A DNA stretch of 64,000 bases from Larkinella terrae (GCF_009668025.1 NZ_WJXZ01000006.1:310001-374000), one strand, 5' to 3'. Shown: positions 54,965-64,000, numbered from the stretch's first letter. Notes: generated by a model not told the origin, from the sequence alone. Numbers and translations: made by a program.

Positions 54965-55669
54965 TCATTCCGCAGTGGAGTGGGCTTTGGGCAGGGGGTT
55001 GTTGACGTTATCCAGCCGGTCCCGCAACCGTCGTAACCGCACCCGCAATTGGGTCATCCATACGCCCAGTAACGTCATTCCAATAACCGCCGGGTACAAG
55101 ACCATGCGCATGCCATTGTCCATGTCGTATTTACCGAAAGCCGGGTTGCCACCATTGCCCGGATGCAGCGAATCCGTGAGACGCGGCAGAATGAAAATGA
55201 GCGGCACAAAAACCGCAAAGGCAAAAATGTTATAAATCGCCGAAATCCGGGCCCGGCGAAGTTCATCGTCGAACGAGTTTCTCAGAATCAGGTAGGCGAA
55301 ATACATGAGCATTCCGACGGCGACGCTATTCAGTTTGGGGTCGTTTGGCCAGGGATCTCCCCAGGTAATGCTGGCCCAGAGCGAACCGGTCGCGCAGCCC
55401 AGAATCCCGTACAGGATGGCGGTGTTGGCAAATTCCACCGAAATATGATCATCGTCCAGGCGTCCGTTCCGCAGGTAGCGAATGGAATAGATCATGGAAG
55501 TGAGCATCAGAATCAGCATTGAAAACCAGAGCGGTACGTGAAAATAAACGTTACGAATGCTCTCGTTCAGGATTGGCTGACGGGGAACGGTTCCTACTAA
55601 TCCAACCCAGATGACGTAGGTCATGATGACGACGGCGAGGGCTTTCCACCAATTTTTTTTCATAGTCAT
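54965..55669 (-). CDS. ccmC: Cytochrome c biogenesis protein CcmC/CcsA-type heme transporter
   Basis: A 234-residue membrane protein with six helices that delivers heme to CcmE. One axial His lies in NVYFHVPLWF and another in LTDSLHPGN. The tryptophan-rich segment is modified to ASITWGDPWPNDPKLNS, the usual form in this phylum. Starts at 55669 and 55663 are both possible. It is 1 nt downstream of ccmB. Confidence 0.9.
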   Translation of the reverse strand: MTMKKNWWKALAVVIMTYVIWVGLVGTVPRQPILNESIRNVYFHVPLWFSMLILMLTSMIYSIRYLRNGRLDDDHISVEFANTAILYGILGCATGSLWASITWGDPWPNDPKLNSVAVGMLMYFAYLILRNSFDDELRRARISAIYNIFAFAVFVPLIFILPRLTDSLHPGNGGNPAFGKYDMDNGMRMVLYPAVIGMTLLGVWMTQLRVRLRRLRDRLDNVNNPLPKAHSTAE

Positions 55670-55670
55670 T

Positions 55671-56339
55671 TTAACTTCTCCACAGATAGGGAAACAACAG
55701 AATCGACAGCACCAGGACGATGGCGTCGATGGCCAGTAAAGTACCGATTTCGTCCAGACTTACGCTACGGTCCAGGCCATCAAGTGCATTTTTTGATACA
55801 CGAATCAGCATAAGTAGCAACGGAATCACTACCGGGAAACTCAAAACCGCCATCAGCGTCGCGCTATTTTCGGCTTTGGAAGCAATTCCGGCCACCAGCG
55901 TGAGCGAAGCCGCAAAACCGATTGCGCCCAATAACAGATTAACGACAAACAGCGGCATATCCATCTCTTGGCCGGGAACGCCCATCACCAGGGTGTAAAT
56001 ACCAAATCCGAGGCTGGCCAGCACGAGCATCAGCAGCGTATTGTACAGGATTTTGGACAGGATGATTTTCTGCGGGCTGATCAGCGTGTAATAGTATAAA
56101 AGCCGCCCGGAGCGTTCCTGAACGAAACTTTTGGCAATCGCATTGATTGCGGTAAACAGCAGAATGATCCAGAATAACGCGTTCCAGACCATCGGCGTGA
56201 GCTGGTTTCGGCGTAAACTGAAACTCAGAAAACAGACAAAAACCGTACTGACAATGTAAAGCAGCATACCGTTCAGGGCGTAGCGTTGCCGCCATTCCAA
56301 TCGAAACTCTTTACCGATTAGCACCCTGATCTGTTCCAT
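55671..56339 (-). CDS. ccmB: Heme exporter protein CcmB
   Basis: A 222-residue six-helix membrane component of the CcmABCD complex. Landmarks are FRLEWRQRYALNGMLLYIV, the QERSGRLLYYYTLISPQKII loop, and LSFPVVIPLLLMLIRV. It is the first gene of the cluster. The ATPase partner CcmA is not adjacent and must be elsewhere or absent. Confidence 0.92.
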   Translation of the reverse strand: MEQIRVLIGKEFRLEWRQRYALNGMLLYIVSTVFVCFLSFSLRRNQLTPMVWNALFWIILLFTAINAIAKSFVQERSGRLLYYYTLISPQKIILSKILYNTLLMLVLASLGFGIYTLVMGVPGQEMDMPLFVVNLLLGAIGFAASLTLVAGIASKAENSATLMAVLSFPVVIPLLLMLIRVSKNALDGLDRSVSLDEIGTLLAIDAIVLVLSILLFPYLWRS

Positions 56340-56647
56340 TTCGTTCCGGTCGGGGACGATTGTCCGTTAAGTTTCCGGGAAAAATTTATTCGGTTCTGGT
56401 CATTGTGCCCGGTTTTACAAAATTACAACACAAACCCCAGTTCAGCTTGATAAAAATTCCGGTTTTTTCGATTATTGACGGTTGATTTGGCATTAAACTC
56501 TGAATCGCGCTTACCCGAGTAATTTCAACTAATTTTTTCGTTTACTTTTTTCGACTCAGAAATCGGGAATTTTTGTCCCAATTCTTGTAAATGAGATAGG
56601 ATAAGCGTTAACTTGCGTTAGTTTGTAATAATTCTAAATAAACCATC
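56340..56647. other. Divergent intergenic region between ccmB and feoA
   Basis: 308 bp, AT-rich, containing the promoters of both divergent operons. TTAGTTTG about 30 nt before the feoA ATG is one base from TAnnTTTG. No long palindrome, RNA gene or convincing Fur-type inverted repeat was seen. Confidence 0.4.
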
Positions 56648-56887
56648 ATGACGAATCGGAAGGCGGATGTTCGAAGCGTTGCGGATTTGAAGCTCGGCGA
56701 AAAAGCCGTGATTCAATCGTTCAGCGACCAATGGATGTCGCTGAAATTGCTCGAAATGGGCTGTTTACCCGGCACAGAGGTTTCGCTGCACTGTAAAGCC
56801 CCCCTGGGCGACCCTATCTGCCTGAATGTTTCCGGTTACTGTCTGTCGATGCGGAAGGCCGAAGCCGCTACCATTTTGGTTGAATAA
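56648..56887 (+). CDS. feoA: FeoA-family ferrous iron transport accessory protein
   Basis: A 79-residue SH3-like protein that assists FeoB. Typical segments are VADLKLGEKAVIQSF, LKLLEMGCLPGTEVSLHCKA and GDPICLNVSGYCLSMRKAEA. FeoB follows after 53 bp. Confidence 0.92.
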   Translation: MTNRKADVRSVADLKLGEKAVIQSFSDQWMSLKLLEMGCLPGTEVSLHCKAPLGDPICLNVSGYCLSMRKAEAATILVE

Positions 56888-56940
56888 GATCCTATCAAAG
56901 TCGGGAAGCGCCGGGCGTTTTCGGACTATTTTATACTACT

Positions 56941-59085
56941 TTGTCATTGAAATCAAAACCTGTTATTGCCCTGGTTGGCAATCCGAATTCCGGAAAATCA
57001 TCCTTGTTTAATGAACTAACCGGCCTTCGTCAGAAAGTCGGCAATTTCCCGGGTGTAACTGTCGATAAAAAATCGGGAACGGCTTTTCTGAACGAATCCA
57101 CCGAAATCCAGGTGGTCGATTTGCCCGGTGTTTACAGCATTTATCCCAAATCACTCGACGAACAGGTTGTGACGGATATCCTGGCCAATCCGCAACATCC
57201 TGATTATCCGGATGTGGCGGTGGTGGTGGTCGATGGGTCTAACCTGAACCGTAATCTGTTGTTATTTAGTCAGGTCCATGACCTGGGCGTACCGGTTATC
57301 ATGGCGCTGAACATGCTGGACATTGCCCGGCAACAGCAACTCGAAATCAATGCCGTCCGGTTGTCGATGCAATTGGGCGTGCCGGTTGTCAAGATCAATG
57401 CGCGGCTGGGAGAGGGGCTGGAGCTTTTAAAGCAGGCCATCGAAAAGCAGATCGGCCGGTCGGTTACGGCGCCAACGTTATTTTTTGATCCCGAACAGAC
57501 CTTGAATTCGCCGGAACAGGATATGACTGGTCTCCTGGCCGACGTTCGTCAGCAGTACCAGCTGACCAATAATTATATTGCGATTCAATACCTCATTCAG
57601 CACGACGGGTTTTCGTTTCTGGCCATTCCGCAGCGGGTTAAACTGGACGGGTTCATTGAAAAATACCATTTCAATGAACTTGATTTTCAAGCAAAAGAAA
57701 CCATTGAGCGTTACAAACGTATTGGTGAAGTAGTGAAAAATGTGGTTACTGACAAGCGGCCGCTTGGTCAGTCGACCTGGAGCCAGCGGATCGACCGGTT
57801 TTTGCTGCATCCCGTCTGGGGTTACGCCATTTTTGCACTGATTTTGCTGCTGATTTTTCAGGCGATTTTTGCGTGGGCGCAACCGTTTGTCGACGGCATC
57901 GACGCCGGAGTGGCCTGGCTGAATGGCACCTTGCACGAGAGCCTGCCCAGAGGCCCACTGACGGATCTGCTGACCGACGGTATCATTGCCGGCGTGGGCG
58001 GTGTCATTGTTTTTATTCCCCAGATCGCTTTTTTATTTCTGCTCGTTTCCTTGCTCGAAGAATCCGGTTACATGTCGCGGGTCATGGTTTTGATGGACCG
58101 TATCATGCGTCAATTCGGCCTGAATGGGCGAAGTGTGGTGCCGCTGATTTCGGGGGTTGCCTGCGCTGTTCCGGCCATTATGGCCACGCGGAGCATCGGT
58201 TCTTGGCGCGAGCGACTCATTACGATTCTAGTAACGCCCCTGATGAGTTGCTCCGCCCGTTTGCCGATTTATACGATTTTAATCGCGTTGGTCGTGCCGG
58301 AAAAAACCGTGCTGGGATTTCTGAATTTGCAGGGAATCGTCATGATGGGTTTGTATCTGCTCGGCCTCACGGCGGCCTTGCTGGGCGCTTATCTCTTCAA
58401 AGTCATCATTAAAGCTCGCGAAAGAAGCCTGTTTGTGATGGAATTGCCGACCTATAAATGGCCGCGCTGGAACCACGTCGGGATTACAGTTTGGGACAGC
58501 GTGGCGTCGTTTGTCTGGCAGGCCGGTCGAGTCATTGTTGCTATTTCGATTGTCCTGTGGGTGTTGGCCTCCTACGGCCCCGGCGACGCACTAGAGCAGG
58601 CCGAAAACCGGATACGGCAGGAATACGCCAATCGGTCGACCGAAGAAATTGAAAACCGGGTTGCCTCCGAACGGCTGGAATCATCGTACGCCGGTTTGTT
58701 CGGAAAGGTACTGGAACCAGTTATCAAACCGCTGGGATACGACTGGAAAATCGGGATCGCGCTTATCAGTTCCTTTGCCGCGCGTGAAGTGTTCGTTGGA
58801 ACGATTGCGACCATCTACAGCATTGGTGGTGTTGACGAGGACAACAATACGACAATCAAGCAAAAACTGGCCGCCGAAGTGAATCCTGAAACGGGCGGAC
58901 CGATGTATACGCCAGCCGTTGCTTTTTCATTGCTGGTATTTTATGTATTTGCGATGATGTGTATGAGTACGATCGCGACGGTTTACCGCGAAACGAAAGG
59001 ATGGAAATGGCCGATGATTCAACTGGCTTACATGAGCGTTCTCGCCTATGTGTCCGCGTTTCTGGTGTATCAGCTGATGAAATAA
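56941..59085 (+). CDS. feoB: Ferrous iron transporter FeoB
   Basis: A 714-residue inner-membrane Fe(II) transporter with an N-terminal G domain: G1 GNPNSGKSSLFNELTG, G3 VDLPGVYS, G4 ALNMLD. The membrane part has the two Cys-containing Gate motifs (VPLISGVACAVPAIMATRSI and LVTPLMSCSARLPIYTILIA). No ATG or GTG lies between the preceding in-frame TGA and the G1 motif, so translation must begin at TTG 56941 or TTG 56947. Confidence 0.95.
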   Translation: MSLKSKPVIALVGNPNSGKSSLFNELTGLRQKVGNFPGVTVDKKSGTAFLNESTEIQVVDLPGVYSIYPKSLDEQVVTDILANPQHPDYPDVAVVVVDGSNLNRNLLLFSQVHDLGVPVIMALNMLDIARQQQLEINAVRLSMQLGVPVVKINARLGEGLELLKQAIEKQIGRSVTAPTLFFDPEQTLNSPEQDMTGLLADVRQQYQLTNNYIAIQYLIQHDGFSFLAIPQRVKLDGFIEKYHFNELDFQAKETIERYKRIGEVVKNVVTDKRPLGQSTWSQRIDRFLLHPVWGYAIFALILLLIFQAIFAWAQPFVDGIDAGVAWLNGTLHESLPRGPLTDLLTDGIIAGVGGVIVFIPQIAFLFLLVSLLEESGYMSRVMVLMDRIMRQFGLNGRSVVPLISGVACAVPAIMATRSIGSWRERLITILVTPLMSCSARLPIYTILIALVVPEKTVLGFLNLQGIVMMGLYLLGLTAALLGAYLFKVIIKARERSLFVMELPTYKWPRWNHVGITVWDSVASFVWQAGRVIVAISIVLWVLASYGPGDALEQAENRIRQEYANRSTEEIENRVASERLESSYAGLFGKVLEPVIKPLGYDWKIGIALISSFAAREVFVGTIATIYSIGGVDEDNNTTIKQKLAAEVNPETGGPMYTPAVAFSLLVFYVFAMMCMSTIATVYRETKGWKWPMIQLAYMSVLAYVSAFLVYQLMK

Positions 59086-59087
59086 AA

Positions 59088-59145
59088 AAACAGATTTCAT
59101 ACAGTATAGCCGGTTTAACGCGGTCTCACTGTGTGAAATCTGTTT
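59088..59145 (+). terminator. feoB terminator, 18-bp stem
   Basis: AAACAGATTTCATACAGT (59088-59105) pairs with 59128-59145 with one G-U, loop 22 nt, followed by a T-rich tract. It starts 2 nt after the stop. Confidence 0.8.
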
Positions 59146-59170
59146 AATTTTATTTTTCGCGGTGTGGGTG

Positions 59171-59335
59171 TTACCAGAACAATCCTTTCGAAATGATCGG
59201 ATAAATGAAGTGGAAAAGAATGTAGGCGAAAATCATTACCGTTAACACGCCGAGTAAGGAAATCTGATCGACTTCAAATCGGAACCGGCGGCTCGGGCGG
59301 TTGACTCTCCATTCTTTATGAACAACATTTTTCAT
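59171..59335 (-). CDS. Small single-helix membrane protein
   Basis: A 54-residue protein: a basic N-terminus (MKNVVHKEWRVNRPSRRFRF) then a hydrophobic helix (LLGVLTVMIFAYILFHFIYP) and end KGLFW. It converges with feoB. No family recognised. The topology is that of small inner-membrane peptides. Confidence 0.5.
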   Translation of the reverse strand: MKNVVHKEWRVNRPSRRFRFEVDQISLLGVLTVMIFAYILFHFIYPIISKGLFW

Positions 59336-59812
59336 GGTAACTTTCAGTTATGGTGTTGATATAGTATTGTTGGATATAGTGGTACAAAATTCAGCAATCG
59401 GATTGGTTTTAAAATGCGTACAACTACGTGATTTAAAGAACAGGTAGTTTTTACACACTACTTCCTCCTGATTTACCTAAAACGGTTTCAAATACTATTC
59501 CAAGTGAAACCATTTTTTCACTCCTCCGGAATTAATATCTAATTGCTTCTGATTTACAGTCGCTTAGCTGTAAAGAAATTGGTAAAAAGCAATTTCTAAC
59601 TATTTCGTAAAAATTGTAAGATAGGAGCAACTGTGGAATTGTTTCTACACTGGTTGGGGATGTCTTACACAGATCAGACCCGGTTATATTTACGAGGGTT
59701 GCAAGGGAAATGGATTGAGAAAAAAATATTTATTTCGGCATACGTACTTTTTGCCACTTACAGACCGCATATGGCAAATTCACCGGAATAACTGAAGGTA
59801 AAAGTCTGGTAA
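59336..59812. other. AT-rich intergenic region without a clear gene
   Basis: 477 bp. It contains a small perfect hairpin TTTACAG/CTGTAAA near 59555 and an unconvincing 52-codon open frame (59633-59791, GTG start). No RNA gene or strong promoter was identified. Confidence 0.4.
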
Positions 59813-61312
59813 TTAATCCCAGCGAAGTGCTTCGATGATGTCAGATGCAGTCAAACCAATTTGACCGCGATTTTCGGCCGCCCGATCACCCGCCCGACCG
59901 TGTTCAAAAACCCCCAAAACCGCGGCTTCCACGGGATCATAGCCCTGGGCAATCAAAGCCGTCAGAATGCCCGTCAGCACGTCGCCGGTGCCGCCGGTGC
60001 TCATTCCCGGATTTCCGGTCGAATTGAAATGCGTCGTTCCGTCGGGCGTGGCAATGGCTGTATGCGCTCCTTTCAGGACAACCACAAACCGGTTCCGCTG
60101 CGCAAAATCCCGCAGAATCCCCAGCTTGTCGTAATCGCTGGTCCACCGCCGGGTCAGGCGTTCGAACTCTTTCGGATGGGGCGTTAAAATGCTGTTTTTG
60201 GGTATTTTATCGATCAACTCCCGGTTTTGGGCAATCAAATTTATGGCGTCGGCGTCGATGACCATTGGTTTTTTGGCCTCAGAAAGCAATTTGCGAAGCA
60301 TCGACAGCGTTTCGGGGGCGGTTCCGATGCCCGGTCCGACACCGATGGCCGAATAACTGCTCAATTCCGGAGCTTCGAGCTCGGTTTGTCCGGTCAGAAT
60401 ATGCAAATGACCATCGGGCTGGCACATGGCTTCGGGAACCGTTGTTTGCAGGATTTCGTACCCACAACGCGGCACCTGAACCGACAGCAATCCGACGCCC
60501 GACCGCAGGCAGGCTCGGGAGGCCAGTACGCCAGCGCCAATTTTTCCGTAACTGCCCACCAGCAATAACGCATGTCCAAACGATCCTTTGTGCGAAAACC
60601 GGTCGCGGGGGCGCAGCAAATGCCGGACTTCGCTTTCGGAGCTGTAAAAATAGGTGGTCGGTGTTCGTTCGATAAAGGTTCGGCTTAAACCAATATCGAC
60701 CAGGTGCCATTCGCCAACGTAAACGCCCAGAGTCGGTTGCAGAAAAGCAAGTTTGGGCAAATGAAAAGCAACGGTATAGTCGGGACGAATGATGGTGGCA
60801 TTGGGGCCGTTGGCTGCATTGGCAAAAAGGCCGCTGGCGATATCCACGGCAACAACCGTCGCCGGACTGTGGTTGATCGCGTCAATCACCGACTGAACAA
60901 TTCCGTCCGTGGTTCGGGATAAACCCAGGCCCAGAATGGCGTCGATAACGACTTCCCGGTTTCGGATCACTGGAATATCCCGCTCACTTTCAATGTAGTT
61001 GATGGACGAAATTAGTTTCAGACGCCGGTGGTTATGCATAAAATCCTCCGACTCGCGGGGAGCATACCGAACCACGAACGTCTGCACTGAATATTCCAGT
61101 TGCGTCAACAGCCGCGCGATGGCCAATCCATCACCTCCATTATTCCCCAACCCGCAAAAGACCCGAACGGGGCGGTTTTTATCGAAACGGGCCACGTACC
61201 AGTCGGTGAAAGCCTGAGCGGCTCGCTCCATGAGGTTGATAGGGGCAACGGGTTCGTGTTGGATAGTGTATTGATCAAGCGCACGGGTTTGTTCAACATT
61301 CAGAATTTTCAT
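59813..61312 (-). CDS. nnr: Bifunctional NAD(P)H-hydrate epimerase/ADP-dependent dehydratase
   Basis: A 499-residue repair enzyme that converts damaged NAD(P)HX back to NAD(P)H. The N-terminal YjeF epimerase domain (1-215) has [18 protein letters not shown] and [15 protein letters not shown]. The C-terminal ribokinase-like dehydratase has [34 protein letters not shown] and [17 protein letters not shown]. It is full length and divergent from rplS. Confidence 0.95.
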   Translation of the reverse strand: MKILNVEQTRALDQYTIQHEPVAPINLMERAAQAFTDWYVARFDKNRPVRVFCGLGNNGGDGLAIARLLTQLEYSVQTFVVRYAPRESEDFMHNHRRLKLISSINYIESERDIPVIRNREVVIDAILGLGLSRTTDGIVQSVIDAINHSPATVVAVDIASGLFANAANGPNATIIRPDYTVAFHLPKLAFLQPTLGVYVGEWHLVDIGLSRTFIERTPTTYFYSSESEVRHLLRPRDRFSHKGSFGHALLLVGSYGKIGAGVLASRACLRSGVGLLSVQVPRCGYEILQTTVPEAMCQPDGHLHILTGQTELEAPELSSYSAIGVGPGIGTAPETLSMLRKLLSEAKKPMVIDADAINLIAQNRELIDKIPKNSILTPHPKEFERLTRRWTSDYDKLGILRDFAQRNRFVVVLKGAHTAIATPDGTTHFNSTGNPGMSTGGTGDVLTGILTALIAQGYDPVEAAVLGVFEHGRAGDRAAENRGQIGLTASDIIEALRWD

Positions 61313-61438
61313 CTGGATTTTAAAAGGGCTCGTTATAACTTCAACGGCGAATTAGCTAAAAAGCCGTTAACCTTCCAACCGTTCGTCGGTCAATCAATTT
61401 ATTTCAGGCCAACTATTTATATAACGGAATATTGTGGC

Positions 61439-61446
61439 TATCTTTG
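61439..61446 (+). promoter_or_regulatory. Predicted -7 box of rplS
   Basis: TATCTTTG fits TAnnTTTG, 43 nt before the rplS ATG. The -33 region is AT-rich (ACTATTTAT) without a clear TTTG. Confidence 0.45.
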
Positions 61447-61489
61447 CGGCTTAATAAGAAATTTCATACCCCCGAAGATATCTACGGTC

Positions 61490-61861
61490 ATGAGTGATTT
61501 AATTAAACTGGTCGAAACTGAGAACGCAAGCCGTCGGACGAACTTTCCGAACTTCCAATCAGGCGACACAGTCAATGTGCACGTTAAAATTCGCGAAGGA
61601 AACAAAGAGCGGATTCAGGTTTATACGGGTACGGTAATTCAACGCCGGAATCCGAACACCAACGGAGAAACATTTACGGTACGCAAAATTTCAAACGGTG
61701 TGGGTGTAGAACGGATTTTCCCGATTCTCTCACCAAACATCGACAAAATTGAGCTCGTTCGCCAGGGTAAAGTTCGGCGCGCACGCCTGTTCTACCTGCG
61801 TGGTCGTCAGGGCAAAGCCGCACGGATTAAGGAACGCAAGGCAAAAGCACCACAGGCATAG
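61490..61861 (+). CDS. rplS: 50S ribosomal protein L19
   Basis: A 123-residue ribosomal protein at the 30S/50S interface. The start at 61490 ([20 protein letters not shown]) and motifs [49 protein letters not shown] and [19 protein letters not shown] are standard. A longer open frame begins at 61100 but overlaps nnr antisense and is not part of the gene. Confidence 0.97.
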   Translation: MSDLIKLVETENASRRTNFPNFQSGDTVNVHVKIREGNKERIQVYTGTVIQRRNPNTNGETFTVRKISNGVGVERIFPILSPNIDKIELVRQGKVRRARLFYLRGRQGKAARIKERKAKAPQA

Positions 61862-61882
61862 TTCTGTACTGCCCATCAGTAA

Positions 61883-61911
61883 GAAGCTGTCTGTAAAGGC
61901 GGCTTTTTTTG
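61883..61911 (+). terminator. rplS terminator
   Basis: AAGCTG...CGGCTT short stem followed by seven T residues, 22 nt past the stop. The stem is weak but of the usual form for this phylum. Confidence 0.55.
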
Positions 61912-61933
61912 TTTCACAACAGTTAAGAATGAA

Positions 61934-62027
61934 GAGTTAAGAGTTAAGAGTTATGAGTTATGAATTATGAGTTGCTGACGTATAAGCCACTTATAGTTCA
62001 TAACTCATAACTCTTAACTCTTAACTC
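61934..62027. repeat. Perfect 31-bp intergenic hairpin built of GAGTTAA/GAGTTAT words
   Basis: 61934-61964 and 61997-62027 are exact reverse complements; the loop is 32 nt. Each arm consists of five 7-nt words. The right arm and one extra word run to within 6 nt of the dapF start codon. Confidence 0.85.
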
Positions 62028-62039
62028 TTAACTCAAGAA

Positions 62040-62813
62040 ATGATCGATTTCTTCAAATACCAGGGGACCGGTAACGATTTTATACTGATCGATGACCGCA
62101 ACGAAACGTTTCCGGTTTCGCAGGAACGCGTGGCCCACCTATGTCACCGGCGGTTCGGTATTGGCGCCGATGGCCTGATTCTGCTCCGCAATCATCCGGA
62201 ATACGATTTTCAGATGATTTACTTCAACGCCGACGGGGCCGAGGGCAGCATGTGCGGAAACGGTGGTCGGTGCATTGTCCGGTTTGCGCACGATCTGGGT
62301 TTATTCGAAACTGAAACCCGTTTTCTGGCCGTCGACGGCGAACACGCGGCCGTGGTAAATGGGAGTGAAGTTTCGCTGAAAATGAATGAAATTGCGGGAA
62401 TCGATCAACACCCCGATTACGCTTTCCTGAACACCGGTTCACCGCATTTTGTAAAAATTGTCGAAGACGTCGAGTCAATGGACGTGGTGGCTGAAGGCCG
62501 ACCCATTCGTTACGACGACCGGTTTGCGCCCGGCGGCACCAACGCGAATTTTATCGAGCCTATCGGTGATAACGCACTGTTTGTCAGGACGTACGAACGT
62601 GGGGTGGAGGATGAAACCTATTCGTGCGGAACGGGGGTGACGGCATCGGCGCTGGTGGCGCATCAGCAGCTCGGCATGACCAGTCCGGTTTCCATTCAGA
62701 CGATTGGCGGAAATTTGCGCGTCTCTTTCGAAGTCAGTCTGGATGGCGGTTTTACTGACCTTTATTTGATCGGCCCCGCCGTACGGGTTTACGAAGGCTC
62801 TGTAACTATCTGA
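62040..62813 (+). CDS. dapF: Diaminopimelate epimerase
   Basis: A 257-residue enzyme converting LL- to meso-diaminopimelate for lysine and peptidoglycan. FFKYQGTGNDFILIDDRN opens the protein. Both catalytic cysteines are present, in EGSMCGNGGRCI and YSCGTGVTASA. It converges with the rhodanese gene with a gap of only 5 bp. Confidence 0.96.
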   Translation: MIDFFKYQGTGNDFILIDDRNETFPVSQERVAHLCHRRFGIGADGLILLRNHPEYDFQMIYFNADGAEGSMCGNGGRCIVRFAHDLGLFETETRFLAVDGEHAAVVNGSEVSLKMNEIAGIDQHPDYAFLNTGSPHFVKIVEDVESMDVVAEGRPIRYDDRFAPGGTNANFIEPIGDNALFVRTYERGVEDETYSCGTGVTASALVAHQQLGMTSPVSIQTIGGNLRVSFEVSLDGGFTDLYLIGPAVRVYEGSVTI

Positions 62814-62818
62814 TTTGC

Positions 62819-63127
62819 TTAATATTCTGCGCCTAAAATACCGCCTTTGAGGTGGTACAGCTGCTTTTCTTCCATTTCGGGATGGCGGCATAAATCTTTC
62901 ACGGCCACGCGGCTCCGAACGCCGTTCGTACAAACGACAATGACGGTGTCGTACGGGAGCAAATAATGGCGTTTGTCCCGGATTTCGGCGAGTGGAATAT
63001 TCAGGCCGCCAATGTTGAATTCTTCAAACTCCCAATCGTCGCGCACGTCGACAATGACGGTTTCCGGCTCCATCACCAGCGATTCCATTTCTTCCGTTGT
63101 AATGTCCGTATAGGTTTTCGTGCTCAC
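62819..63127 (-). CDS. Single-domain rhodanese-like protein
   Basis: A 102-residue rhodanese fold: VIVDVRDDWEFEEFNIGGLN, then the active-site loop VVCTNGVRSRVAV with the catalytic Cys. It probably starts with GTG (MSTKTYTDITTEEM). Such proteins carry sulfane sulfur, but the partner is unknown. It is not linked to moe/thi genes here. Confidence 0.88.
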   Translation of the reverse strand: MSTKTYTDITTEEMESLVMEPETVIVDVRDDWEFEEFNIGGLNIPLAEIRDKRHYLLPYDTVIVVCTNGVRSRVAVKDLCRHPEMEEKQLYHLKGGILGAEY

Positions 63128-63252
63128 AAGTATCAGGGCTGGTATGGACGGTGTTTAAGATTGAACACAAAAAAAGCAAAGGGTGTTTTTCTTTGTTCGG
63201 AAAATATTGACCACTGAGCAAATTAGTGACCTGAACCAGCTAATTCCATGAA

Positions 63253-63298
63253 CCAAACTCCTTTCATACCCGACAGGATCCGGTACAAAAGGAGTTGG
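63253..63298. terminator. Intergenic inverted repeat CCAAACTCCTTT
   Basis: CCAAACTCCTTT at 63253-63264 pairs with AAAGGAGTTGG at 63288-63298; a second inner pairing (TACCCG/CGGTA) extends it. It lies downstream of the minus-strand phosphatase gene and may terminate it. Confidence 0.45.
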
Positions 63299-63338
63299 CA
63301 AACGCGACAGGAAAAATATGGTGTGGAATGGGAGAGAA

Positions 63339-64000
63339 TTAATAGCTTTCCAAAGCCTCGTGCTTGAGCTTGTCGGCTACTTTGGGCGAAACCGGCCGGG
63401 CGTTCCAAATGGCGGATTCCCAGTCGCCGTAAATGGCATTGGGCAAAACGATAAACCGGGTTCCAAAGTCCTGGTGATGAGCGTCTACCAGCGCACTCCG
63501 TTGGGTGGCATCCTGCTGGTAAAACCGCTTGTCGAAATCGTTGAGATTATCGCCAATTAGCATGGCAACCTGGTGCTTTTCAGCGACCGCCAACCGACGC
63601 GGTTCTTTATCCGATGAGCTACCTTTCATAATGACGTGCTGCGCATCGGCCTGTGGGAAACCGGTCTGTTTCAGATTCTGGATAGTCGCTTCCAGTTCGT
63701 CGGCATTCCGGTTGCTGATGTAAAAAATCTGAACGCCGTTCTGGTTCGCAAATTGAAAGAATTCGACCGCTCCGGGTAAGGCTTTCGCACGAGCCAGCGC
63801 CGTCCATGCCTTCCAGCTTTCCGGCGTATAAAGCTGGTGGTTCAACAAATCATGCGCCTGTTGCGGGCTGTTGTCGAGGACGCTTTCGTCAATGTCGGTA
63901 ATGATGGCCAGCGGTTTTGACGACACCGGTTTTTGCCGGATCATCTCTTGTAGTTGCATTTTTGCCAGCGCAAAAGCCTGATAACAAAGGGCCCGGTATT
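63339..64000 (-). CDS. e(P4)-type acid phosphatase/5'-nucleotidase (HAD), 5' end outside window
   Basis: At least 220 residues of a class C acid phosphatase. The frame is open through the window edge (reading YRALCYQAFALAKMQLQEM), so the N-terminal lipoprotein signal is missing here. HAD motif I is AIITDIDESVLDNS (DxD), motif II is IFYISNRN, motif III Lys is in VIMKGSSSDKEPRR, and motif IV is VAMLIGDNLNDF. These outer-membrane lipoproteins dephosphorylate nucleotides, including NMN, for salvage. Confidence 0.88.
   Translation of the reverse strand, partial: YRALCYQAFALAKMQLQEMIRQKPVSSKPLAIITDIDESVLDNSPQQAHDLLNHQLYTPESWKAWTALARAKALPGAVEFFQFANQNGVQIFYISNRNADELEATIQNLKQTGFPQADAQHVIMKGSSSDKEPRRLAVAEKHQVAMLIGDNLNDFDKRFYQQDATQRSALVDAHHQDFGTRFIVLPNAIYGDWESAIWNARPVSPKVADKLKHEALESY

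Noticed and set aside
59633-59791. Open frame of 52 codons (GTG start, MELFLHWLGMSY...) between the small membrane-protein gene and nnr
   Set aside because: No recognisable family, unusual composition compared with real genes here, no promoter or ribosome-binding signal. Kept only as a possibility.
61100-61489. Long N-terminal extension of L19
   Set aside because: It lies antisense to nnr, upstream of the predicted rplS promoter, and L19 has no such extension.

Overview
The window looks like a chromosomal segment of a Bacteroidota member of the order Cytophagales, probably family Spirosomataceae (Spirosoma/Larkinella-like). This rests on the gene families (orphan FtsX permeases with an N-terminal prefix domain, a TonB-dependent receptor, propeller-type sensor proteins, LytS/LytTR pairs, a Ccm cluster with a Cys-type CcmE), on -7 boxes of the Bacteroidota form TAnnTTTG, and on roughly 50% G+C. 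No rRNA, tRNA, CRISPR array, prophage or transposase gene was seen. The taxonomic call is an inference from gene content, not from a marker-gene comparison.

Layout. 0.1-13 kb: a tightly packed + strand operon encoding a STAND NTPase with WD40 repeats, a TonB-dependent receptor, a GNAT acyltransferase, an MFS/nucleotide-translocase-like protein with HEAT repeats, and a large propeller/GAF sensor that keeps an ATPase domain but has Asp at the usual phospho-acceptor His. 13-26 kb: mixed single genes (MORN-type protein, GH43 enzyme, small lipoprotein, groES-groEL, GNATs, DUF2911 and DUF4386 proteins). 24-37 kb: a regulatory island with four FtsX-type permeases, two tandem secreted paralogues and a PadR regulator. 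37-41 kb: aromatic aminotransferase, prephenate dehydrogenase, and a dynamin/Era-type GTPase. 41-49.5 kb: a TolC/HlyD/permease/ATPase efflux operon, then a LytS-type kinase and, about 1 kb further on, a LytTR response regulator. 49.7-56.3 kb: a CNNM/CorC protein and the cytochrome c maturation cluster ccmB-C-D-E-F. 56.6-64 kb: feoAB, nnr, rplS, dapF, a rhodanese, and a truncated e(P4)-type acid phosphatase.

The strongest non-coding signal is at 26.3-28.7 kb. Four separate promoters (one on the minus strand) carry a -24/-12 sigma-54-like element, and each is preceded by a pair of 16-bp TGTCC-type palindromes. The pairs are spaced 21-23 bp start to start (one member of one pair is degenerate) and end 52, 63, 53 and 52 bp before the -24 element. 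This looks like an enhancer-binding-protein regulon controlling the FtsX/PadR/secreted-protein locus.

The second theme is a set of long intergenic inverted repeats, well over a dozen. Their arms (about 9-46 nt) are often built from short, locally repeated words that differ from place to place. Several abut start codons or contain the stop codons of flanking genes. One family occurs five times, and a GC-rich REP-like element with a perfect 42-bp stem occurs in two versions.
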